Origin: Psychromonas sp. SP041 | GTDB taxonomy: Bacteria; Pseudomonadota; Gammaproteobacteria; Enterobacterales; Psychromonadaceae | DNA: 64,000 bases | Reading direction: 5' to 3' | Assembly: GCF_000470315.2 (NCBI RefSeq) | Contig: NZ_CBRF02000005.1 | Coordinates: 62,001-126,000 of the forward strand | Shown here: piece by piece, positions 46,258 to 54,074 of the stretch | Numbering within the stretch: the first letter of the stretch is position 1 | Layout: each line of letters begins with the position of its first letter | Notes under the pieces: model-generated | The model's input: only the letters and a program-made list of their open reading frames with translations | Databases searched by the model: none | Told to the model about the DNA's origin: nothing | Position numbers and translations under genes: made by a program

Positions 46258-47115
46258 TTATTTATTGAGTGTCAGTGAACCATCGATGTGAATATCTCTT
46301 TGCGGGTAAGCAACAATAATATCGTTCTCTTCAAATAGTTCTTCAAGGCGAAAACGAATGTTACTACGCATCACTCTTAAGCCACCTTCAGCACTAGAGT
46401 CTAACCAAAAAGTGACTTCGAACATTAATGCATTATCACCAAAGTCTTCAAAAGTAACGACAGGAGCAGGACTTTCTACTATTCTTTTCTGATCTGTTGT
46501 TGCTTGCATAATAAGCTCTGCTACTTTTTTAACGGGTGAGCCATAAGCAACACCAACAGTGACTGATGTCCTGACTAAACTATCAATTAATGTCCAATTG
46601 ACGACAGTATTTTCTAATAATTTACTATTAGGAATCAATAAATGAACACCATCGACACGACGTATACGTGTTGAACGTGTATTAATTTCTTCAACGACAC
46701 CTTTTGCAGATTCGACTTCTAAAAAATCTCCAATGCGTATTGGACGTTCCCACATTAAAATCCAGCCACTGATGAAGTTGTTAATAATGTTTTGCGCACC
46801 AAAACCCACACCAATAGCTATTGCACCTGATAAAAAGGCAAATGCAGTAATCGGTACGTTAATCAGTTCTAATGTTGTTACTAATAGAATCGCCATTGCT
46901 ATTACATAAAACACGCGTAGTAATAAATGAATGACATTAGGATCGACTCTTTTAGAAATTAAACGTTTAGTGATTAATTTAGCCACCCATCGCGTTAAGA
47001 GAATACCTATCAATATAACGGTAGGGATGAGTAAAATATGGGACAAGGTAATCGCTTGGCCTGAGATGGTAATGAGTTTGTAAGATAGTATTTCGTTAAT
47101 TTGTGATAAGTCCAT
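46258..47115 (-). CDS. Mechanosensitive channel, MscS family (second)
   Basis: A 285-residue small-conductance MscS homologue, near the length of E. coli MscS (286). Three membrane helices are followed by the conserved pore helix and beta domain GAIAIGVGFGAQNIINNFISG, then WERPIRIGDFLEV and a cytoplasmic domain ending in IVAYPQRDIHIDG. The ATG at 47115 is preferred over one eleven codons upstream, because AAGGG stands 9 bp before it. Role: release of osmolytes on hypo-osmotic shock. Confidence 0.9.
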   Translation of the reverse strand: MDLSQINEILSYKLITISGQAITLSHILLIPTVILIGILLTRWVAKLITKRLISKRVDPNVIHLLLRVFYVIAMAILLVTTLELINVPITAFAFLSGAIAIGVGFGAQNIINNFISGWILMWERPIRIGDFLEVESAKGVVEEINTRSTRIRRVDGVHLLIPNSKLLENTVVNWTLIDSLVRTSVTVGVAYGSPVKKVAELIMQATTDQKRIVESPAPVVTFEDFGDNALMFEVTFWLDSSAEGGLRVMRSNIRFRLEELFEENDIIVAYPQRDIHIDGSLTLNK

Positions 47116-47243
47116 GTAATGTCCCTTTAAGCTCTTTTTATTCGCCAACCAGTTAATTGTATTAGATTGCGGAAGTCTTTTGTTATTTTTAGAACATTGA
47201 GTAGTGCTTTAAAGTTTGCCATCTCATTGTTACTGATACGAAT

Positions 47244-47273
47244 ATTGGTATTGGTATTGGTATTGGTATTGGT
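47244..47273. repeat. Hexanucleotide tandem repeat (ATTGGT)5
   Basis: Five perfect copies of ATTGGT, followed by a degenerate sixth, in the 286-bp spacer between the MscS and CNNM genes. It lies about 130 bp upstream of the MscS start, so copy number could affect spacing of an upstream element. Confidence 0.9.
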
Positions 47274-47401
47274 CTGGTATTGCTATGTTAGCTTATAAGT
47301 CGTTAATCTCTGTTTTTATTGGTGCGAGGTGTTAACTCAAAACGTAATAGACATGTGATTGGTTGTTACACATGACTATTTATTCATATCAATAACGCGA
47401 G

Positions 47402-48457
47402 TTAGGCTTTTATCGCCGATATTATATTGTTCTGTAATACTTGTGGTTGGATACCTTTTAATAATAGGCCAAATATATCTGCACCGGTGATGATGCGTTT
47501 ATTTTCACCCCAAATAAGTAAGACGTCTCGCTCTATTGCGCCATCAAAGCTTTTGTCTACCGACTCACCCATTTTCATTCTAATTATGGCATCGTTTAAC
47601 ATGGTTGATTCATCGGTAATAATGGTCGGACGATGGCAATGTTTATACGGGTCAAAGTTTTCAGTGTCAAAAAATACATCGCGTAAAAAACTATCTGAAT
47701 CAACCACTACTAATGGGTCACCTTCTAAGTTGGTTAACACAACCCAACGATGTCCTGATTTATTCATTAGTTTTAAAAACTCATTATTAGGTGCTGATGT
47801 GATGTCAGGAATAATAGGTAAATCGAGTTTGGTTGGTAGTGCGATAATAGAGAAAGGATCAATGACCTCTCCCTCTTCAATCACTGATATTTTATCAAGC
47901 TTGAAGAAGTTTAAAGCGCCAATGCCTTCTACATGATTAATGTCTGTTTCTTCTGCTTCAATATGTTTACGGATAATACTGCTGAGCTCGCTTTCAGCTA
48001 AATAGGTAATGCCTTCTTTACCTAACCAAGCGTCTAATATCAATGCGGTAGGTTTTGCTACTGGATAGAATATCACTTGATAAAAACGTATCACGGGAGA
48101 TAGGAAAGCACCCATCTTTAATGCGTTTCTAGAAAAGTAAGCTTGCGGCGTAATTTCACCAATAATGGTAATAGCAATCGTCGAAAAGAGGAAAGAGCTA
48201 ATGCCTGCTAACGCAGAATCTGACAATAAAGTTAGCAAAACGTTGATACCAACATTTCCCCACAAAATAGTGGTTAATAAAAAGTTAGAATCATTACGCA
48301 GTCTTAATACTTTTTTAGCTTCTATATTGCCTTTGGTAGATTCTACTTCAAGCTGTAATCTGCTCAGTGAAAATAAGGCTATATTTAAACCTGAAAAAAT
48401 AGCTGATTGTGAAATACACAATACAATGGCTATCCAAATAATAATATCTACCGACAT
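47402..48457 (-). CDS. CNNM/CorC-type DUF21 membrane protein with CBS region
   Basis: A 351-residue protein of the CNNM transporter / CorC-hemolysin C family. Residues 1-170 form the DUF21 membrane domain with three or four helices (AIFSGLNIALFSLSRLQLE is the family opening, and ITIIGEITPQAYFSR its core). Residues about 190-340 are a CBS-pair-like region. Such proteins act in magnesium or cobalt efflux or its regulation. No CorC_HlyC C-terminal domain is visible; the protein is shorter than YfjD/YtfL types. It is surrounded by MgtE, MscS and CorA genes, supporting a role in divalent-cation balance. Confidence 0.85.
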   Translation of the reverse strand: MSVDIIIWIAIVLCISQSAIFSGLNIALFSLSRLQLEVESTKGNIEAKKVLRLRNDSNFLLTTILWGNVGINVLLTLLSDSALAGISSFLFSTIAITIIGEITPQAYFSRNALKMGAFLSPVIRFYQVIFYPVAKPTALILDAWLGKEGITYLAESELSSIIRKHIEAEETDINHVEGIGALNFFKLDKISVIEEGEVIDPFSIIALPTKLDLPIIPDITSAPNNEFLKLMNKSGHRWVVLTNLEGDPLVVVDSDSFLRDVFFDTENFDPYKHCHRPTIITDESTMLNDAIIRMKMGESVDKSFDGAIERDVLLIWGENKRIITGADIFGLLLKGIQPQVLQNNIISAIKA

Positions 48458-48652
48458 ATTTCACCGAATTAATGTTATAAAATTGGAATAAAGTCTATAA
48501 CCTTTATTGAAGCAAAGGAATTTATATTTATCGCTACTTAAGGGTTATTACAAAGAGTATGAAAAAGACAATTAAAAGGTGACTAAAAGCCAAAGCTAGA
48601 TCACTATACGCCGAGTGTTAAGCGCTATTTTAATCATAGAAAGAGAAAAATT

Positions 48653-49621
48653 ATGATCAGATGTATGTTATTAAAATCAGATAAGTCATGTACTTATGGT
48701 GATGAGTCTTTAATTGAAATATGGAAGCAAAATCCAAGTGATTCATTATGGGTCGATTTTGATTCTCATGATCAAACTGAAGAACGCGTCTTATTGAAAA
48801 GTTTGGGTTGTCATTCTTTGGCAATAAGTGATGCGCAACGAGATCGCCATCCTCCAAAAATTGAATTATTTGATGAATATATTTTCATGCTTTATCGCGG
48901 GATCTACCATCCAGGTGATGACTTAGTCTTTGATCATTTACAAATTGGTATGTTTGTTGGTACGAATATCGTGATTACGACACATGCTAAAAAGTCGATT
49001 TCTATTGATAAGTTATTTAGTGATGAAGGTGAAAAATATTTAGTCAAAAGCCCTATCACATTAGCCTTAAGAATATTCCATTATAGCTGTGGTATTTATC
49101 TGCAAAAGCTTTTTGAATTTGAAGAAAAGTTAGAATCAATCGAAGATAAATTTCAAATGGGCGGTGATGATAAAATGATGCAAGAAATTACCTTGTATCG
49201 TTCACGTTTAACCAAGTTAAAACGGACATTTAATTACCACAGTAATATTGGCAGCGAGTTGAAGATTCTAGTCACAGATGAAACGCCTATGATTAACCAA
49301 GCGGATCTTCATACTGTAACTGATGTGCATGAACGTATTGAGCGCTTATTGAGTTTGTCACAGATGCATTATGATATTTGTAGTGACTTGGTCAACGGTT
49401 ACCTTTCTGTCGCTTCTCATCAACTAAATGCAACGATGCGCGTGTTGACGGTGATCACTGCGATCTTCATTCCATTGGGCTTTTTAGCGGGTCTTTACGG
49501 CATGAACTTCGAGTATATTCCTGAGTTAAAAGTTGCTAATGGCTATTATTATCTATTGAGCTTTATGGGCTTAATTTCAATAAGCTTAGTGATGTTATTT
49601 AAGAAAAAACGCTGGCTGTAA
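48653..49621 (+). CDS. CorA-family divalent cation channel (CorA/ZntB)
   Basis: A 322-residue CorA-family protein. The cytosolic N-terminal funnel (1-255) is followed by two membrane helices (about 262-282 and 298-316) with the signature GMN in AGLYGMNFEYIPEL. The region before TM1 has the long helix with ATMRVLTVITAIFIPLGFL typical of CorA. It could transport Mg2+, Co2+ or Zn2+; the GMN motif alone does not separate CorA from ZntB. It is divergent from the CNNM gene. Confidence 0.9.
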   Translation: MIRCMLLKSDKSCTYGDESLIEIWKQNPSDSLWVDFDSHDQTEERVLLKSLGCHSLAISDAQRDRHPPKIELFDEYIFMLYRGIYHPGDDLVFDHLQIGMFVGTNIVITTHAKKSISIDKLFSDEGEKYLVKSPITLALRIFHYSCGIYLQKLFEFEEKLESIEDKFQMGGDDKMMQEITLYRSRLTKLKRTFNYHSNIGSELKILVTDETPMINQADLHTVTDVHERIERLLSLSQMHYDICSDLVNGYLSVASHQLNATMRVLTVITAIFIPLGFLAGLYGMNFEYIPELKVANGYYYLLSFMGLISISLVMLFKKKRWL

Positions 49622-49704
49622 GCTTATCGTTCGTTAGCGTTAGTTAAATATGTTTAGATTTTATTCGCTATGTCGTGAGCATTTTATTCGTTCAATAAAA
49701 ACAT

Positions 49705-49740
49705 AAAAGTAGGTCGTAATAATCAGCTATCTACTTTTTT
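49705..49740 (+). terminator. Putative terminator after corA
   Basis: Stem AAAAGTAG / CTACTTTT with an 18-nt loop, then T run, about 85 bp after the CorA stop. The long loop makes this a moderate candidate. Confidence 0.5.
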
Positions 49741-49911
49741 ATTCTCAAGTCGATTTTTGTATTTTTTCGTATCAATAGCATTTCAATTGTAACCCTATGT
49801 CATCCTATAACGAGTTAAATCATTACGTTTGGAGATGAACATAATGCATAAATTGTAATGGTAAGGTCGGTACCATATACTCGATTAACCCTTTTCTATG
49901 TGGATTTATAT

Positions 49912-50766
49912 ATGATTACAGAACAATTTATTTGGTTCATTGACAGTCGATTTTATTATCAAACAACGTCATTGGATAAAATAGTTCATCTTATCCCGCC
50001 TCATCAAAAGTCGATTAAGATCATTATTGATGCAAGTGCGCAGTTAAAAGGACGTGGTTATTGGTATTTATTTAATGACAAACAACTGTTATCTGATGAG
50101 TTAATGCAAAAAATTGAGACTAAAAAAGAACAGTTAATTAAATTTTTTACCATGAATGCTATGGATGTCGAAATTACTATCAATTCATCTGCTGATTATC
50201 TGAAAGTACTTAATACTGAAGTTAATAATAATCAAAATAGCTTAGTGGTAATTGAAGATAACGTCGTCGAAAAAAGGCACTCTATTTTCCAACGATTAAC
50301 TGATATCAATGCACCTGTTTTATTGCTTAATAAGCAAGCTTGGAAACACCCATTAAGCGTGATTGGCGCTGTTGACCCTTTGCATGAACATGCAAGAATT
50401 ACGACGATTGATGAACATATTGCGACTTTAAGTGAAAGTTGGGCTAGACAGTTAAAAGCCAGTTGGTTAGTGGCTCACTGTTATCATGTGACGTCAGTAT
50501 TGGTTAAATATAAAAGTAAAATATTGTCCATGCATCGTGATGGATTAGCTGACTTTGCTAAGAGGCATCGTATTCCTGCAGGCAAGACTATTTTGTTGGA
50601 AGGTGTCCCTGAAGTTGCGTTAACGTCTTATATCAAAAAGAATAGCAGCAATATATTAGTGATGGGCTTAGTGACAAGAAACAAGCTTGAACAGTTTTGG
50701 ATAGGCAGTACAACGACTGCATTATTAACGGAATTACCTTGCGACATTTTACTCGTTAAAAAATAA
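49912..50766 (+). CDS. Tandem universal stress protein (UspE-like)
   Basis: A 284-residue protein with two Usp-like halves (about 1-140 and 150-284). The second half keeps a recognisable nucleotide-binding end (ILVMGLVTRNKLEQFWIGSTTTALLTELPCDILLVKK is the region; GxxxxxxxG-9-G(S/T) spacing is present), while the first half ends VLLLNKQAW after a degenerate version. Length and layout match UspE (316). I place the start at the ATG at 49912 (MITEQFIWFID), as Usp proteins begin just before the first strand; an ATG 18 codons upstream is the alternative. Role in stress survival is inferred. Confidence 0.75.
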   Translation: MITEQFIWFIDSRFYYQTTSLDKIVHLIPPHQKSIKIIIDASAQLKGRGYWYLFNDKQLLSDELMQKIETKKEQLIKFFTMNAMDVEITINSSADYLKVLNTEVNNNQNSLVVIEDNVVEKRHSIFQRLTDINAPVLLLNKQAWKHPLSVIGAVDPLHEHARITTIDEHIATLSESWARQLKASWLVAHCYHVTSVLVKYKSKILSMHRDGLADFAKRHRIPAGKTILLEGVPEVALTSYIKKNSSNILVMGLVTRNKLEQFWIGSTTTALLTELPCDILLVKK

Positions 50767-50821
50767 AAGAGCCTCAGCGAGTAGCATGACTATGAATATC
50801 GTCATTAGTACGGCGATTAAT

Positions 50822-50889
50822 ACGCTTATTTATATCATCATTAATACGACCACTACAGATAACGTGAGTGGTCGTGAATCAATAAGCGT
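50822..50889. terminator. Nested hairpin between convergent usp and lysE-type genes
   Basis: An inner perfect 9-bp stem ACGACCACT / AGTGGTCGT and an outer 9-bp stem ACGCTTATT / AATAAGCGT lie between the two convergent genes. The outer arm borders the exporter stop. It likely terminates transcription from both sides. Confidence 0.6.
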
Positions 50890-50890
50890 T

Positions 50891-51514
50891 TTATGCGCGA
50901 CTAGTTAACGCTAATGCGCCAGACGCACCTACCAAAATACCACCACTCACTCGATTGATAATATGCAATTTGGCTTTTCCTGTTGTTAACACCTTGTTTG
51001 CTGAAAAGGCATACAGCATGACTAAGGTGAAATCTAATAAGGCCATCGTCGGACACATAATCGCCATTTGTGGAAAGAGTGGTTGGCTGGTATCGATAAA
51101 TTGAGGGAAGAACGCAGTAAAGAATACAATCGCTTTAGGGTTGCCAGCGGCGACCATAAACCCTGAAATATATAGACGAAGGTTGGACACTTTTTCTAAA
51201 TCATCTTTTTTATCAACGCTTTTAGCGGGTGCAAGTAACATCTTGATCCCCATGTAAAACAAAGTCGCTGCCCCTAGCCATTTGATAATATCAAAAGCAA
51301 ATTCAGAGTTTGCGATAACCAAACCTAAACCAATCGACACTAATATCATTTGTATAAAATTAGCGCTGATATCACCGAGTACGGTAAATATTGTTCTTTT
51401 TAAACCGTAGTTAATAGAGTGGACAATACCCAGAAAAATACTCGGTCCTGGTGTGGCGGTTAAGACTAAACAAGCAACAACATACGTTAACCAAACTTCA
51501 AATTCCATCTTCAT
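50891..51514 (-). CDS. LysE/RhtB-family amino acid exporter
   Basis: A 207-residue membrane protein with about six membrane segments. The ATPGPSIFLGIVHSINYG motif after the first helix is the RhtB/LysE signature, and GNPKAIVFFTAFFPQFID is the second. I chose the ATG at 51514, which follows AAGGATAAA and lies 1 base after the stop of the upstream gene; an upstream in-frame start would overlap that gene. It exports an amino acid or related metabolite; which one cannot be told. It forms a two-gene operon with the small membrane protein. Confidence 0.9.
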   Translation of the reverse strand: MKMEFEVWLTYVVACLVLTATPGPSIFLGIVHSINYGLKRTIFTVLGDISANFIQMILVSIGLGLVIANSEFAFDIIKWLGAATLFYMGIKMLLAPAKSVDKKDDLEKVSNLRLYISGFMVAAGNPKAIVFFTAFFPQFIDTSQPLFPQMAIMCPTMALLDFTLVMLYAFSANKVLTTGKAKLHIINRVSGGILVGASGALALTSRA

Positions 51515-51515
51515 T

Positions 51516-51848
51516 TTATCCTTTTGTTTTACGAGTGACCCTATAAACATCTAATACACTGATGATCCAAACTGCTAGCATGATATAGGTATAAGTATCG
51601 AATGTTTGCATATCTGAACTCGTCATTAGTGAGTTTGAAATAGCTGTGACATCTAAAGCAAGATTCCCATGTTGAATTTGCTCTACCATTTGATTGGTTT
51701 TAGCCAACATTCCTTGCACTAGCAATAATAAAGGAATTGAAAAGCTAGCAATGAAGGCAAGACCAACAGCGTATTTTTTAAATACAAAATGCCCTAAACC
51801 GGGGTAGATTAAAGCCGACACTAGTATTGCTTTTAATGATTTATTCAT
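51516..51848 (-). CDS. Small hypothetical membrane protein
   Basis: A 110-residue protein with three predicted membrane segments (about 8-22, 27-47 and 88-104). The opening ALIYPGLGHFVFKKYAVGLAF resembles the PGxGxFYxG turn of TM2-type domains. The function is unknown. It is immediately upstream of the LysE exporter gene (1-bp gap), so it is probably co-expressed. Its promoter region is occupied by the inverted-repeat element at 51863-52129. Confidence 0.6.
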   Translation of the reverse strand: MNKSLKAILVSALIYPGLGHFVFKKYAVGLAFIASFSIPLLLLVQGMLAKTNQMVEQIQHGNLALDVTAISNSLMTSSDMQTFDTYTYIMLAVWIISVLDVYRVTRKTKG

Positions 51849-51862
51849 ACTGTCATCCTATC

Positions 51863-52129
51863 TTATAGCCGTTACCGTTCAAGGTGCAAAACTCAACAAG
51901 TGGTGAAGTGAACAGATGCTAGGCTAGAAAGAGGCAGATCTAACGAGTTAAATCGACACTGTCTAACAACGAAGCTGTTTACTTCATAGTTTGCCCTCTT
52001 GGGCGTTAGTTTGAAAATCAACTCAGCGTGCAACCTTCGAACATAACTCGTCATTGTCATCATGTTACGCCTTGATTTGGAGTCCAAGCTAATGACTGAA
52101 CAAAGCACCCTGAACGGTAATGGGTATAA
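51863..52129. mobile_element. MITE-like element with 25-bp terminal inverted repeats
   Basis: A 267-bp element. Its left end (51863-51887, TTATAGCCGTTACCGTTCAA then GGTGC) and right end (52105-52129) are inverted copies matching at 22 of 25 positions. It has no transposase. The only open frame, 51893-52108 on the minus strand, fills the element and is probably not a gene. An outer 11-bp inverted pair CCTATCTTATA (51857-51867) / TATAAGATAGG (52160-52170) overlaps the left end and lies beyond the right one. It separates the LysE operon from kduD. Confidence 0.8.
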
Positions 52130-52388
52130 TGCTGTCTGTTTCAGAGCGTTAACTGCTTGTATAAGATAGGTATTTTGCGCTCTTATATTAATTAATCAAC
52201 ATAATAGAAGTGATATTTTTGTTGTTAAAACCTATCAATAATCTCTGTTTTTATATTTGGGGAGTTTGATTTCAGTTTTTATACACTGTAATCATAATTA
52301 TGAAACAGCGTTTCAATTGTAATTGATGGTGTTTGCTTTTTTGTGTATATTGATTTTGATATTTATGCATTCTGAGCGAGGACTTAAT
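52130..52388. other. Promoter region of kduD
   Basis: About 260 bp between the MITE-like element and the kduD start. It contains GAAACAGCGTTTCAATTG near 52302-52318, a dyad (GAAAC-AGC-GTTTC) resembling a GntR/LacI/KdgR-type operator. No gene is seen. Confidence 0.45.
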
Positions 52389-53150
52389 ATGATTTTAGAT
52401 TCGTTTCATTTGAAAGATAAAGTGGCCATTGTCACTGGTTGCAATACCGGATTAGGCCAAGCGATGGCCATTGGTTTAGCCGAAGCAGGTTGTAAAGTAG
52501 TCGGTGTCAACCGAACACCAGCCATAGAAACTGCTGAACAAATGCATGCTGGTGGTCACTCGTTTATTGATTATCGTGCTGACTTACTTAAGCAAGATGA
52601 TATTCCTGGCATCATTCAGCAAACTATCGATGCATTTGGTCGTATTGATATTTTAGTGAATAACGCAGGTATTATTCGTCGAGAAGATGCGCTTGATTTT
52701 TCTGAGCAAAATTGGGATGACGTGATGAATATTAATAGCAAAACAGCTTTTTTCATGTCGCAAGCAGTAGCGAAGCAATTTATCGAGCAAGGTCAGGGTG
52801 GAAAAATTATTAATATTGCTTCAATGCTTTCTTTTCAAGGCGGGATTCGAGTGCCATCTTATACGGCATCAAAAAGTGCCTTAATGGGGATTACTCGCGC
52901 AATGGCAAATGAATGGGCTAAGTTTAATATCAACGTTAATGCCATCGCACCGGGTTACATGGAAACAAACAATACGACTGCACTGAGGGAAGATGAAGAT
53001 CGTAATGCTGCAATATTAGAGCGTATCCCTGCGCAACGTTGGGGATTACCTCGTGATATTGCAGGACCTTGTGTCTTCTTAGCGTCTGATGCGGCTAATT
53101 ATATTAATGGTTACACGATTGCCGTTGATGGTGGTTGGTTAGCACGTTAG
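52389..53150 (+). CDS. kduD: 2-deoxy-D-gluconate 3-dehydrogenase KduD (short-chain dehydrogenase)
   Basis: A 253-residue classical short-chain dehydrogenase, the same length as E. coli KduD. It has the cofactor motif TGCNTGLG (about residues 16-23), NNAG near residue 88, the catalytic Ser-Tyr-Lys (ASMLSFQGGIRVPSYTASKSA), and family-specific segments such as ILDSFHLKDKVAIVTG and RIPAQRWGLP. It converts 2-dehydro-3-deoxy-gluconate forms in uronate and pectin breakdown. The ATG at 52389, behind GAGGA, is chosen; the longer frame begins in the promoter region. No other uronate gene is nearby, so it stands alone. Confidence 0.88.
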   Translation: MILDSFHLKDKVAIVTGCNTGLGQAMAIGLAEAGCKVVGVNRTPAIETAEQMHAGGHSFIDYRADLLKQDDIPGIIQQTIDAFGRIDILVNNAGIIRREDALDFSEQNWDDVMNINSKTAFFMSQAVAKQFIEQGQGGKIINIASMLSFQGGIRVPSYTASKSALMGITRAMANEWAKFNINVNAIAPGYMETNNTTALREDEDRNAAILERIPAQRWGLPRDIAGPCVFLASDAANYINGYTIAVDGGWLAR

Positions 53151-53384
53151 CCACATAGATACTATAGATGGAATAGGTACGATGAATGGAATAGATACGG
53201 TTTACTTTCAGCATTCTAATGATAAAACCAATATAAGATAATCAGATGATAGATCAGCAAGTTGTCGCTCAAATACTGGGCTTTTTAAGTTTTGCTTTAG
53301 GTATTTATACCTTCTATCAAAAAGACGATAAGAAGTTAAAAATTATCATGGTGGTGTTTAGTCTAAACCACATGATTCATTTTA

Positions 53385-53612
53385 GATTATACCGATTACA
53401 TTAAATATGTTATCTAAATTTTGCGCTGGAAAAACAGTTCAATTCAAGGCGTAAATTGAGCCTTTCGAAGATTAACTTCGTTAATCGTCTATCGGAGAAT
53501 TAACCAAAAGATGTTAATTCTTTAATGGCTGTTCCCTTTACGAAATTTATAACGAGGAAGTGGGCTGTTTTAACAAGTAAAATAGATAAGCTATTTATTG
53601 TGATTGGTATTA
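53385..53612. mobile_element. Palindromic element, family B copy 2 (full length, inside the ygjV-like gene)
   Basis: A 228-bp element with imperfect inverted ends of about 31 bp (ATTATACCGATTACATTAAA on the left; reading inward from the right ATAATACCAATCACAATAAA). It is inverted and about 90 percent identical by eye in shared blocks to the copy at 18343-18504, and has an extra centre of about 75 bp containing its own small dyads (GATTAACTTCGTTAATC). No transposase. The break points within the host gene are good to within about 3 bp. Confidence 0.87.
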
Positions 53613-53810
53613 TTAGGCTCTATCGTATCGGCGTTAAGCGCTTTACTCTCTGCGATAAGAACTACAACGTCTATTTATATTTCTTCTAGCAAAGTAGCTG
53701 TTTTATTCATTATCTTAGGCTTGTGCAGTGGCTTTTATTTAGCAGATAGCATCTGGGATCTTTGGGCTGTGTTAGGAATGAGTTTTGGCACTTATGCTGT
53801 GTTTGTATTA

Positions 53811-53850
53811 AAAGGTATTAAAAGGTATTAAAAGGTATTAAAAGGTATTC
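53811..53850 (+). repeat. 10-bp tandem repeat, four copies, in the ygjV-like gene
   Basis: AAAGGTATTA is repeated at 53811, 53821 and 53831, then AAAGGTATTC at 53841. The ancestral gene should hold one copy (VLKGIQMR). Each extra copy shifts the frame by one, and with any frame shift the repeat runs into TAA. Confidence 0.93.
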
Positions 53851-54074
53851 AAATGCGCATTGGTTTTTTATTAGGTGCGATGTGCTGGTTAATCAACAAT
53901 ATACTGGTTGGCTCAATAGGCGGTGCATTATTAGAGGCAACACTTATTACCGTTAATGTTACTACCATTATTCGACTATTACGTGATAACCGCCTCGCTG
54001 TTGAACTCAAAGAAAAGGCGGTTGAGCTTTAAATCGTTAATATTGCTCTTTCAAGCTTAGACAAATCACATTGA

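Larger units (their letters stand above)
53246..54032 (+). pseudogene. ygjV: ygjV-like inner membrane protein gene broken by a repeat insertion and a tandem expansion
   Basis: Three pieces of one YgjV-family protein lie in order. Codons 53246-53383 give MIDQQVVAQILGFLSF to NHMIHF; frame 53610-53828 gives LLGSIVSALSALLSAIRT to VLKGIKRY; 53853-54029 gives MRIGFLLGAMCWLINN to the end. E. coli YgjV has the same order (HFFLLG, LNAIRT, RCKGLTMR, NFWAGSIGG). The first and second parts are split by the family B element at 53385-53612, which brings a stop at 53402 and a frame change. The second and third are split by four 10-bp repeats whose frame meets TAA at 53829. With one repeat copy the coding frame would read on correctly. 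So the gene carries two separate lesions and probably makes no full protein. Confidence 0.88.

Noticed and set aside
47244-47283. Short direct repeats as a CRISPR array
   Set aside because: The units are 6 bp and adjacent, with no spacers; it is a microsatellite.
51893-52108. 71-codon minus-strand open frame
   Set aside because: It fills the inverted-repeat element at 51863-52129 and has no ribosome site or recognisable domain. It is best seen as a by-product of the element.
53604-53831. 75-codon frame starting at TTG as a separate gene
   Set aside because: It begins inside the end of the family B element and is the middle of the broken ygjV-like gene.
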